Part shown: positions 44,169 to 51,645 of the stretch, in pieces
Layout: each line of letters opens with the position of its first letter
How positions within the stretch are numbered: the first letter of the stretch is position 1
Origin: Desertimonas sp963772825
GTDB lineage: Bacteria > Actinomycetota > Acidimicrobiia > Acidimicrobiales > Ilumatobacteraceae
DNA: 64,000 nt
Assembly (NCBI GenBank): GCA_963772825.1
Contig: CAVYYX010000017.1
Location: 372,001-436,000 of the forward strand
Direction of reading: 5' to 3'
Program-made: the position numbers and the translations under genes
The notes under the pieces: model-generated
What the model was told of the DNA's origin: nothing
Seen by the model: only the letters and a program-made list of their open reading frames with translations
Databases searched by the model: none

Positions 44169-45431
44169 ATGGGTGAGTCGATCAGCGAGTTCGCCGAGCG
44201 AGCCGTCGCCTGGCTCGAGTCGCGAGCGCCGCGCCGCACGGCCGAGAGCCCGCAGCGCTGGGGCGAGGGCCAGTTCTCGGTGGTGGTGTTCCACGACGCG
44301 GACGACGCCGCCGAGCTGGAGCTTCTTCGCGCCTACCAGGGGTGGCATCGCCAGAAGGTGTCCGCCGGCTTCGGCGCCATCGCCGTGCCCGAGCGATACG
44401 GCGGGCTTGGGCTCAGCAAGGGCCACGATGCCGCGTTCAAGGAGCTCGAGGCGCAGTTCGAGGTTCCCCGTGACCATGAGGTCATCTCCGTCACGAGCAA
44501 GCTGATCGCCCCGACGATCGATGAGTACGGCACGCCGGCGCAGCAGGAGCGGTGGTGCCGCAGCTTCTTCCAGTTGGACGAGTTCTGCTGTCAGTTGTTC
44601 TCCGAACCGGACGCCGGCAGCGACCTCGCCGGACTCGCCTGCCGAGCGGTGCGCGACGGCGACGCGTGGGTGCTCGACGGGCAGAAGGTCTGGACGTCGA
44701 CGGCGCGCCTTGCCGAGTACGGGTTCGCCATCTGCCGGACCGATCCGAGCGTCGCCAAGCACGCCGGCATGACGGCGTTCCTCGTGCCCCTCGACACCGA
44801 CGGCGTGGAGATCCGCCCGATCCGCCAGATGTCTGGCGGGGCGTCGTTCAACGAGGTGTTCCTGCACGCCGTGCGGGTCGGCGACGATCTTCGCATCGGT
44901 GAGGTCGGCCACGGCTGGAAGGTCGCCCTCACGGTGCTCGGGCACGAGCGGTCGACGTCGGGATCGAGCCGCCGCGGCGGCGGCTACGACGAGCTGGTGC
45001 TGCTCGCCCGGCACCTCGGGAGGAGCCACGATCCGGCCATCCGCCAAGGCCTCGCTCGCGCCTACGAGATGAAGAAGGTTCGGGAGTGGGTACGGGCGCG
45101 GGCTGCCGCGAACGCCAGCGCGTCCGGCTCGCCCGGACCGGGCGGGTCGATCACCAAGCTGCTGTGGACGATGGCGATGGCCCACACCAGCGACATCGCC
45201 GGCCAACTGCTCGGTCCGGCGCTGACGGCGGACTCCGGCGAGTGGGGGACGTACGAATGGAACGAGCACGTGCTCGGCGCACCCGGTTACCGGATCGCCG
45301 GGGGCACCGATGAGATCCAACGCAACATCATCGGCGAGCGCGTCCTCGGACTCCCGGGCGAGCCACGGGTCGACCGCGACCGCACGTTCGCCGAGCTCGC
45401 TCGGGGTGCGGCCCGGGTAACTGGAGAGTGA
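44169..45431 (+). CDS. Acyl-CoA dehydrogenase
   Basis: 420 residues. LFSEPDAGSDLAGLACRAVR and VLDGQKVWTSTARLAEYGFA bind FAD; the C-terminal GYRIAGGTDEIQRNIIGERV and LGLP are the standard ACAD end. The catalytic acid cannot be fixed without alignment. The long N-terminal region before residue 60 is not typical of fatty-acid enzymes and suits actinobacterial ACADs for sterols, terpenes or branched acids, many of which are heterotetramers; no partner is adjacent. Its last codons overlap operator copy 4. Confidence 0.9.
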   Translation: MGESISEFAERAVAWLESRAPRRTAESPQRWGEGQFSVVVFHDADDAAELELLRAYQGWHRQKVSAGFGAIAVPERYGGLGLSKGHDAAFKELEAQFEVPRDHEVISVTSKLIAPTIDEYGTPAQQERWCRSFFQLDEFCCQLFSEPDAGSDLAGLACRAVRDGDAWVLDGQKVWTSTARLAEYGFAICRTDPSVAKHAGMTAFLVPLDTDGVEIRPIRQMSGGASFNEVFLHAVRVGDDLRIGEVGHGWKVALTVLGHERSTSGSSRRGGGYDELVLLARHLGRSHDPAIRQGLARAYEMKKVREWVRARAAANASASGSPGPGGSITKLLWTMAMAHTSDIAGQLLGPALTADSGEWGTYEWNEHVLGAPGYRIAGGTDEIQRNIIGERVLGLPGEPRVDRDRTFAELARGAARVTGE

Positions 45432-45439
45432 CTACAGTT
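45417..45439. promoter_or_regulatory. Shared palindromic operator, copy 4
   Basis: CTGGAGAGTGACTACAG at 45421-45437, flanked by GTAA and TT. It overlaps the stop codon of the acyl-CoA dehydrogenase and lies 32 bp before the Rieske gene, so the Rieske gene probably has its own promoter in the same regulon. Confidence 0.65.
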
Positions 45440-45471
45440 GGGCAGAGCCCGCGACCAAGGGGAGGCGAGAC

Positions 45472-46626
45472 ATGGCGGCGACGCCGCTGACCGATCTGGC
45501 CACACGCCTGCTGGCCAACGTCGACGCGAACCACGGAGATCTCGCCGCGTCGATGATGAAGATCCCCGCCGACGAGTACCGCGACGTGGCGCGGTACGAG
45601 CGCGAGATCGAGGCCCTGTTCCGGCGGAACCCGCTGATGGTGGCCCTGTCGGTCGACATCCCGGCGGCCGGGGATTTCACGACGATGGAGATTGCCGGGC
45701 GGCCCATCGTGGTGATCCGTGGCGACGACGGCGTTGCCCGCACCTTCCTCAATGTCTGCCGGCACCGCGGCCGGTCGGTCGCCGACGACTGCTTCGGCCA
45801 CGCCCGGCGGATGACGTGCCCCTACCACAACTGGGTCTACGACAGCGCCGGCAAACTCGTCGGCATCCCGGGTAAGGAGGCGTTCGAGGACGTCGACGTC
45901 GAGGGCCTCGTCGAGTACCCGACGGCTGAACGGGTCGGCGCCGTGTTTGCGACGCTGACCGTCGGGGCCGAGCTGGACATCGACGGATGGTTGGGCGACA
46001 TGCAGTCGGCGCTGGGGATGCTCCAGCTCGACAAGCTCCACCGTTACGACGTCGAGACGAAGTTGCCGAGCGGCAGTTGGAAGGCGACCGCCGACGGCTA
46101 CGTCGACGGCTACCACCTCGGCTACCTGCACCGCAAGAGCATCGGCGCCAAATCGATCACCAACCGCAACACGTACGACCTCTACGGCCCGCACGTCCGC
46201 ATCGGCTTCGCCAACAAGCCGATCCTCGAGCATCGCGACGTCCCGCCGGAGGAGTGGGCCGACAACTACGTCTGCTTCTCGCTCGTCCATTACGTCTTCC
46301 CCAACGTGTCGATCTCCGGCCAGCCGGATCGCTCGCTGATGGTCAGTCGGGTCTTCCCCGGCCCGACGGTCTCGGAGTCGACGGTGATCCAGTACCAGTA
46401 CTTCAGGGAGCCGCTGGTCGGCGACGAGGCCATCGCCGACGCCGAAGCCAAGCGACAGCTATACGCCGACGTCACCTACTACGAGGACTTCGTCACCGTG
46501 CTGGACATCACGCGCCGCGTCGACGTCCTCGCCGAGGCCGGCGAGTCGTTCCGCTTCGGTCGCAACGAGATGGCCAACCAGAACCTGCACACGTGGATCG
46601 ACACCCTGCTCAAGGAGCAGGACTAA
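45472..46626 (+). CDS. Rieske-type aromatic ring-hydroxylating oxygenase, alpha subunit
   Basis: 384 residues behind a GGGGAGGCG site. Rieske [2Fe-2S] ligands C96, H98 (CRHRG) and C116, H119 (CPYHNW); mononuclear iron ligands H215 and H220 in DGYHLGYLH with an acid near YYEDFVTVLD. The length and lack of a beta-subunit neighbour point to a homotrimeric oxygenase, which needs an outside reductase not found here. It would hydroxylate an aromatic or alicyclic ring early in the pathway. Confidence 0.9.
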   Translation: MAATPLTDLATRLLANVDANHGDLAASMMKIPADEYRDVARYEREIEALFRRNPLMVALSVDIPAAGDFTTMEIAGRPIVVIRGDDGVARTFLNVCRHRGRSVADDCFGHARRMTCPYHNWVYDSAGKLVGIPGKEAFEDVDVEGLVEYPTAERVGAVFATLTVGAELDIDGWLGDMQSALGMLQLDKLHRYDVETKLPSGSWKATADGYVDGYHLGYLHRKSIGAKSITNRNTYDLYGPHVRIGFANKPILEHRDVPPEEWADNYVCFSLVHYVFPNVSISGQPDRSLMVSRVFPGPTVSESTVIQYQYFREPLVGDEAIADAEAKRQLYADVTYYEDFVTVLDITRRVDVLAEAGESFRFGRNEMANQNLHTWIDTLLKEQD

Positions 46627-46653
46627 CCGCCCGGACGGCCCGGGCTCAGACGG

Positions 46654-46700
46654 TTTGCGTCAGCTGTTCGACTCACAATCGGTCGTTTGGCTGACGCAAA
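46654..46700. repeat. Inverted repeat, TTTGCGTCAG family, between convergent genes
   Basis: TTTGCGTCAGC (46654-46664) and GCTGACGCAAA (46690-46700), perfect 11-bp arms around 25 nt. Same core as the hairpin at 5155-5207. Here it separates the convergent Rieske and SDR genes and could end both transcripts. Confidence 0.7.
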
Positions 46701-46721
46701 GAGGCTGGCGCGGCGGGAACG

Positions 46722-47504
46722 TCAGTAGGGCATCGTGCCGCCGTCGACCGGGAACATGCATCCGGTCATGTTGCGGCCGACGTCGGATGCCAGCAGCACA
46801 GCGACGGCGGCGACCTCCTCGACCGTGTTCAGGCGCTTGATCGCCGACTCCTGGGCGAACAGGTCGAGCATCGCCTCGTAGCTCGGCAGGCCCATCATCT
46901 GCGCCGAGGCCGGACCGGTCTCCCGCACGATGTCGGTCTCGATGAGTCCCGGGAGGATCGAGTTGACGGTGATGCCCAACGTGCCGACCTCGCGGGCGGC
47001 GGCCTTGACGAGCCCGTTGACGGCGTGCTTCGTCGTCGCATACCCGGGGATGCCCGGCTTGCCGAGCTTGCCCTCGACCGACGACGTCACGATGATCCGG
47101 CCAGACGTCCGCGGGATCATGTGCTGGAGCGCCCGGCGCATGCCCCAGAACACGTGGTTGAGGTTCCAGTCGATCTCGAGGTTCCACTCCTCGTCGGTCA
47201 TCTGGGCGACCGGCGCGGTCTGCACCACGCCGCCGGAGTTGAGACAACAGATGTCGAGTTGGCCGTAGCGCTCGATGGTGAAGTCGATGAATCCTTCGAC
47301 GTCGGCCTGCTTGCTGGCGTCGCCGGCGAAGAATGCCGCGTCGTCGCCGGCGTCCATCTCGGCGAGGCACTGCTTGCCCTTGCTCTCACTCCGTCCGTTG
47401 ACGACGACCCTTGCGCCCTCGCGGAGGAAGGCGTCGGCCATGCCGCGGCCGATCGAACGAGTGCCGCCGGTGATGCAGGCGACCTTTCCCTCGAGCTTTC
47501 CCAT
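46722..47504 (-). CDS. Short-chain dehydrogenase/reductase (paralogue A)
   Basis: 260 residues from the ATG at 47504. ACITGGTRSIGRGMADAFLR, LNSGG in place of NNAG, Ser in IVTSSVEGK, Tyr-Lys in GYATTKHAVNGLVKAAAREV, and PGLIETDIVRETG. The C-terminus FAQESAIKRLNTVEEVAAVA is almost the same as in the neighbouring SDR, so the two are tandem duplicates that have since diverged. Substrate unknown; likely steps of the same catabolic route. Confidence 0.9.
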   Translation of the reverse strand: MGKLEGKVACITGGTRSIGRGMADAFLREGARVVVNGRSESKGKQCLAEMDAGDDAAFFAGDASKQADVEGFIDFTIERYGQLDICCLNSGGVVQTAPVAQMTDEEWNLEIDWNLNHVFWGMRRALQHMIPRTSGRIIVTSSVEGKLGKPGIPGYATTKHAVNGLVKAAAREVGTLGITVNSILPGLIETDIVRETGPASAQMMGLPSYEAMLDLFAQESAIKRLNTVEEVAAVAVLLASDVGRNMTGCMFPVDGGTMPY

Positions 47505-47542
47505 GTGTTTCCCCCTGTCGGCGGTCCGTCGTGTCCGTGACG

Positions 47543-48322
47543 TCAGTACGGCGAACTGCCGCCGTCGATCGAGATGAGCGAGCCGGTGATGCCGCTTCCT
47601 GCGTCGGAGGCCAGCAGGAGGGCGACGGCGGCGACCTCCTCGACCGAGTTGAGCCGCTTGATCGCCGACTCCTGGGCGAAGTGGTCGAGCAGCTGCTGAT
47701 AGGTGATGCCCATCGCTTCCGCCGCGCCCGGGCCCTCGGCCTGCATGATGTCGGTCTCGATGGCGCCCGGGCACAGCGAGTTGACCGTGACGCCGGTCGT
47801 GCCCAACTCCTGGGCCATCGACTTCGTCAGGCCGTTGACGGCGTGTTTGGCCGTGACGTAGATGGCGATGCCCGGCTTGCCGACCTTGCCCTCGAGCGAC
47901 GAGACGTTGATGATCCGGCCCCAGCCGCGCTCGATCATCGGCTTGACCACGTGCCGTGACGACCAGAACGTGCTCCACAGGTTCCAGCGCAGCGCGTTGT
48001 CGAGGGCCTCGTCGGTCAGGTCGGCCACGGGTGCGTGGTTGCTCGCCCCGCCGGCGTTGTTCACCAGGATGTCGACCTTGCCGAACCGGTCGACGGTCTC
48101 GTCGATGGCCCGCTCGCAGTCGGCCCGCACCTTGGCATCGGCACGCACGAACATCGTGTCGTCAGGCTTGGCGATCTCGCCGATCGCCTGGTCGCCCTTG
48201 TCCTGGGTGGTGCCCGTGATCGTGACCTGGGCACCGGCATCCACGTAGGCCTCTGCAATCGCCCGCCCGATGCCGCGCGAGCCGCCGGTGACGACGGCGA
48301 CACGGCCTGCGAGATCCCCCAT
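47543..48322 (-). CDS. Short-chain dehydrogenase/reductase (paralogue B)
   Basis: 259 residues from the ATG at 48322, chosen over a GTG two codons earlier because GGGAG is well spaced to it. VAVVTGGSRGIGRAIAEAYV, LVNNAGGASNHAPV, Ser in INVSSLEGKV, Tyr-Lys in IYVTAKHAVNGLTKSMAQEL, and PGAIETDIMQAEG. Keeps the canonical NNAG motif that paralogue A has lost. It precedes A by 38 bp, so the two are probably co-transcribed. Confidence 0.9.
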   Translation of the reverse strand: MGDLAGRVAVVTGGSRGIGRAIAEAYVDAGAQVTITGTTQDKGDQAIGEIAKPDDTMFVRADAKVRADCERAIDETVDRFGKVDILVNNAGGASNHAPVADLTDEALDNALRWNLWSTFWSSRHVVKPMIERGWGRIINVSSLEGKVGKPGIAIYVTAKHAVNGLTKSMAQELGTTGVTVNSLCPGAIETDIMQAEGPGAAEAMGITYQQLLDHFAQESAIKRLNSVEEVAAVALLLASDAGSGITGSLISIDGGSSPY

Positions 48323-48440
48323 GATCACTCCCGGTTGGTTGGCTACGTCGACGAACTCGATGCGCAGCGACTGGCGTACTGATCGGCGTAGAAACTAGCG
48401 AACACGTACAGAAAGACCGAATCCGGTTCGGCTCAGCGCA

Positions 48441-48484
48441 CCCGAGTGTCGAAGTGCGCCGGAGGAGGTCCCGCCGCACTCGGG
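48441..48484. repeat. Inverted repeat, CCCGAGTG family
   Basis: CCCGAGTG (48441-48448) and CACTCGGG (48477-48484), with a nested AGTGCG/CGCACT stem (48453-48458 and 48475-48480, sharing bases with the outer arm). It lies in the divergent gap between the SDR pair and the ArsR gene. The CCCGAGTG core is shared with the fbpB hairpin at 16569-16629. Confidence 0.5.
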
Positions 48485-48511
48485 TTGTCGTGCCGAACCT
48501 ATGCATAGTTT

Positions 48512-48534
48512 GTATGCACAGTTTCTGTGTATAC
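48512..48534 (+). promoter_or_regulatory. Operator and promoter of the ArsR-MFS pair
   Basis: GTATGCACAG (48512-48521), TTT, CTGTGTATAC (48525-48534): 9 of 10 positions are symmetric. TATACT at 48530-48535 could be a -10 box eight bases before the ATG, so the transcript may be leaderless and the operator would block polymerase directly. Self-repression by the ArsR-type protein is the simple reading. Confidence 0.6.
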
Positions 48535-48542
48535 TTACCGCG

Positions 48543-49137
48543 ATGAGTGAGATTCGGCAGGTTGAACTGGACAGCGCCAAACTTCGTTGCCTGGCGCATC
48601 CGCTGCGGTCGCGGTTGCTTGCCGCGCTTGCGCCTCGACGGACCGGCGACGTCGGCCGGCCTTGCTGAGCGCCTGAGCACGAACACGGGGGCGACGAGCT
48701 ACCACCTCCGTCAGCTCGCGGCGGTCGGCTTGATCGAGGAAGATCCAGATCGAGGGCGCGGCCGCGAGCGGTTCTGGAGGTCTGCCCACGATGTCACCAG
48801 TTGGACCGAGACGAGGTTCGATCATGACCCCGCCGACCGGGCTGCCGCCGAGTGGCTGGCCGGACATCATCTTCGGCTCAAGAACCGCTGGCGCGAGGAC
48901 TGGCTAGAGACGCGCCTGGATTGGCCGACTGCGTGGCGTGAGGCGGCCAGCCTCGGCGACATGCGGGTCCGCTTGACCCCGACGCAGACCGCAGCGATGG
49001 TCGACGAACTCGATGCAGTCGTCGAGCGGTACCTCAGCGCCGGTCCGGAGCTCTCCGAGACGTCCGAGACGCAGGAGGACACGGCGGACGTATTCGTCCT
49101 CCTCGACGTGTTTCCCACCCGTCAGGCCAGGCTGTGA
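48543..49137 (+). CDS. ArsR-type winged-helix regulator, frameshifted
   Basis: ATG at 48543: SAKLRCLAHPLRSRLLAAL, the standard ArsR opening. One extra T near 48632 (CTTGCGCC) moves the frame; the protein continues RLDGPATSAGLAERLSTNTG, ATSYHLRQLAAVGLIEED, the recognition helix and wing, then an extended C-terminal region of about 110 residues with DDEL-like and acidic sequence. No metal-binding ELCV motif is seen, so it is not a classic metal sensor. It overlaps the MFS gene by GTGA. Confidence 0.78.
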
Positions 49138-50424
49138 CCGCACGCCAAATCCGCCGCCGTTTCCTCGTCCTTCGGGCATTGCGCTGGTTGCCGACCGGAT
49201 TCGTCATGCCGGTGCTGGTGTTGCTGCTCCGGGATCGAGGACTCACGATCGGCCAGATCGGCGTGGTCGTCGCCGCCCAGGGCTTCGTTGTGATGCTGTT
49301 CGAGTTGCCCACCGGCGCCCTGGCCGACGTCCACGGCCGGCGAATCGTTCTGCTGGCTGCGGCCTGCTTCGACATCGCCTCGCTCAGCCTGCTGGTTGTC
49401 GCTGACACGGTGCCGCTTCTCGTCGCCGTGTTCGCGTTGCAGGGCGTCTACCGGGCACTGGAGAGCGGCCCGTTGGACGCCTGGTACGTCGATGCTGCCC
49501 TCGCCGTGGAGCCGGACGCCGACATCGAGGGGGCGATCGGTGTCGCCGGTGCTGTTGTTGGAGCGGCACTGGCGATCGGGGACGGTGGCGGGCAGCGGCC
49601 TCGTGGCATGGGACCCGATCGCCGGCGTCAACCCGCTCGTCGTTCCTCTACTCGTGGCGTTGGTCCTACGCGGCGTCGAGATCGCCAGCATCTCTCGGTT
49701 GATGGTCGAGCCACACCGGCCACCGGCGCAGCCAAGCGCTCGGAGCACCGTGGCGGTCGTTGGCGACAGTGTGCGGATGGTTCGGCGCAGCCACGTGCTG
49801 GCGGCCCTGATCGCCATCGAGCTGCTGTGGGGGATCGGGATGGTTACGTTCGAGATCTTCACCCCGCTGCGCCTCGAGGCGGTCCTTGGAGACGCCGACT
49901 CCGCTGCCGCGCTACTCGGACCAGTCACCGCCATCGCCTGGCTAGCCGCCGCCGGCGCCGCGGCGGCGGCACCAGCACTGGCCCGCCGGACCGGCGCGCC
50001 ATTCGCCGGCGCGGCGATGCGGATCGCCCAAGGTCTCGCCGTCGCAGGGATCGCCCTAGCCGCCGGCCCGGCCGGCGTGATCGTCGCCTACCTGGCCACG
50101 ATGGCCATCCACGGCGCCGCCAATCCCGTCCATCAGGGCCTGCTCCACCGCGCCATCTCAGACCCGGGCCGTCGCGCAACCATGCTGTCGGTCAACAGTC
50201 TGACCGGTCAGCTGGGCGGCGCCGCCGGCGCCATCGCGCTCGGCCTGCTCGCCGATGCGACCAGCCTCACGGTCAGCATCCTGACCGGAGCCGCGATCTT
50301 GGCGCTCGCCGCCCCCTTGTACCTGGTCGCCCGGCAACCACGACCACACGAACTCGCCACAACCACCGCTGCGCCGGGGGCTGCCTCGAACCTCTACGCT
50401 CCCGGTTCGTCAAGGACGCCCTGA
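49134..50424 (+). CDS. Major facilitator superfamily transporter, frameshifted
   Basis: GTG start at 49134 in the stop of the ArsR gene. About 12 membrane segments. The loop 2-3 motif ELPTGALADVHGRRIVLLAA is the MFS motif A (GxLaDrxGRrxxl). Near 49580 one extra G in a GGGG run breaks the frame; the second half continues as GSGLVAWDPIAGVNPLVVPL through GQLGGAAGAIALGLLADATS. The likely role is drug or small-molecule efflux under the adjacent ArsR-type regulator. Confidence 0.8.
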
Positions 50425-50499
50425 ACGGCTCTCAGACGACCGGGACGGTTCGGAGGTCGTTGATGCCGCATCGCGATGTTGGTGTTCGGGGGATCGCGC

Positions 50500-50774
50500 T
50501 CAGAGCACGAACCCGGTGAACCGCACGACGTGTTCCCCGTCGTGTGACACTTCGACCTCGGTCGGGCCGAACGCACCTTGATGGATTTTCGCCTCGACCG
50601 TGCTTCCATCCGGAAGCCTGCCGTTGAGGACGTGGTCGCCGGTCACCTCGGCCGAGTCGGCGATCTCGCCGGCGATCAGCAATTTCCACGTGGCCTCGAT
50701 CAGCCCCGTCTCACCCGTGCGGCCACCTCGGTGCCCGCGATCGTCACACGGTGGTCATCGTTCATCACACTCAT
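50500..50774 (-). CDS. Small conserved hypothetical protein, frameshifted
   Basis: From an ATG at 50774: SVMNDDHRVTIAGTEVAARV, then one base appears lost near 50712 and the protein continues GLIEATWKLLIAGEIADSAE, VTGDHVLNGRLPDGSTVEAK and FTGFVL. About 90 residues, mostly beta, with no signal or membrane segment. I do not recognise it. It lies just after the acidic protein gene on the same strand. Confidence 0.45.
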
Positions 50775-50787
50775 GGCGCTGGGTCAC

Positions 50788-51021
50788 TCACTGACCGGCG
50801 TTCGTCGACCGCCGCGTCTCGCGCGTTGCGACATCGTCCTCGATCCCGAACAGCCCGGGATCCTCGACCCCCATCGGCCGCTCGGGCGGGTACTCCTCGT
50901 CGAGTGCCGGCAATCGCTCGAACCGATCGTCGCCAGCCGCCGCCGCATCGTCGTCGATCAACTCGTCGTCGGCAATGAGGTCATCGTCGAGCGACTCGGC
51001 ACGGTCCTGTTCATCCGTCAT
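50788..51021 (-). CDS. Small acidic hypothetical protein
   Basis: 77 residues from the ATG at 51021, starting TDEQDRAESLDDDLIADDEL. About a third of the residues are Asp or Glu, so it is probably disordered in part. EEYPPERPMGVEDPGLFGIE is a short ordered-looking, Pro-rich motif seen in actinobacterial small proteins of unknown function. It ends 14 bp before the next leftward gene. Confidence 0.6.
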   Translation of the reverse strand: MTDEQDRAESLDDDLIADDELIDDDAAAAGDDRFERLPALDEEYPPERPMGVEDPGLFGIEDDVATRETRRSTNAGQ

Positions 51022-51201
51022 TGTTCTCGCCTCCACCTGTCGCGTACCCGGCACGTCGAAACGCCACACCCGTCGAGCACCGAGTCGTCGCGACCGAAAT
51101 TCTGCGGTCGGCAGGCTTGACGTGGATCTGCCCCGGGGTACCGACGTTGGCCAAAGGGGCCGCCGGTGACGACGTCGGAGGCAGGTGAGAGGAGGGGCCA
51201 A

Positions 51202-51471
51202 ATGCCCGGCAAGAAGCATGGGCCATCGATCAAGGACCCTGAACAGTACGAAGCCCTGCGCGACGAGGGCATGAGCAAGGAGAAGGCGGCCCGTATCTCG
51301 AACGAGTCAGCCGGATCGAGTCGTTCGTCCGTCGGACGCAAAGGTGGGACGGCCGAGGACTACGAGGACCGCACCAAGGACGAGTTGGTCGAACGCGCAC
51401 GCGAGGTCGGCATCGAGCCGACGTCGGAGATGAGCAAGTCCGAGCTCATCGATGCGTTGAGAAACCACTGA
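51202..51471 (+). CDS. DUF7218-like small protein with Rho-N/SAP-type C-terminus
   Basis: 89 residues from an ATG at 51202 with GAGAGGAGG upstream. PGKKHGPSIKDPEQYEALRD then GMSKEKAARISNESA is a pattern seen in small actinobacterial proteins next to a Rho-N-like helix pair: EDRTKDELVERAREVGIEPT then SEMSKSELIDALRNH. Rho-N/SAP modules bind nucleic acid. A stress or nucleoid role is likely, with nothing more specific visible. Confidence 0.75.
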   Translation: MPGKKHGPSIKDPEQYEALRDEGMSKEKAARISNESAGSSRSSVGRKGGTAEDYEDRTKDELVERAREVGIEPTSEMSKSELIDALRNH

Positions 51472-51494
51472 GGCCGATCTCAGGCCGGAAAATC

Positions 51495-51560
51495 GGCGGC
51501 TCGAGCCGCCGAGATCTGGGCGCGATCTGTCCGGACTGTCCAGACAGATCGCGCCCAGAT
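51495..51560. repeat. Double palindrome upstream of sulfatase gene
   Basis: A 16-bp perfect palindrome GGCGGCTCGAGCCGCC (51495-51510) is followed by an 18-bp perfect inverted repeat, ATCTGGGCGCGATCTGTC (51514-51531) and GACAGATCGCGCCCAGAT (51543-51560), around the loop CGGACTGTCCA. The second element recurs almost unchanged after the sulfatase gene (54063-54109). It follows the small SAP-type gene and may end its transcript. Confidence 0.75.
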
Positions 51561-51645
51561 GCGACCGCAGCGGTGCGGTTCGCCTTCAAGCGGGTCGTGC
51601 GGGGGCTGCCTACACTCGCTTGGTCGGGCAACGAGGAGGATCTTC

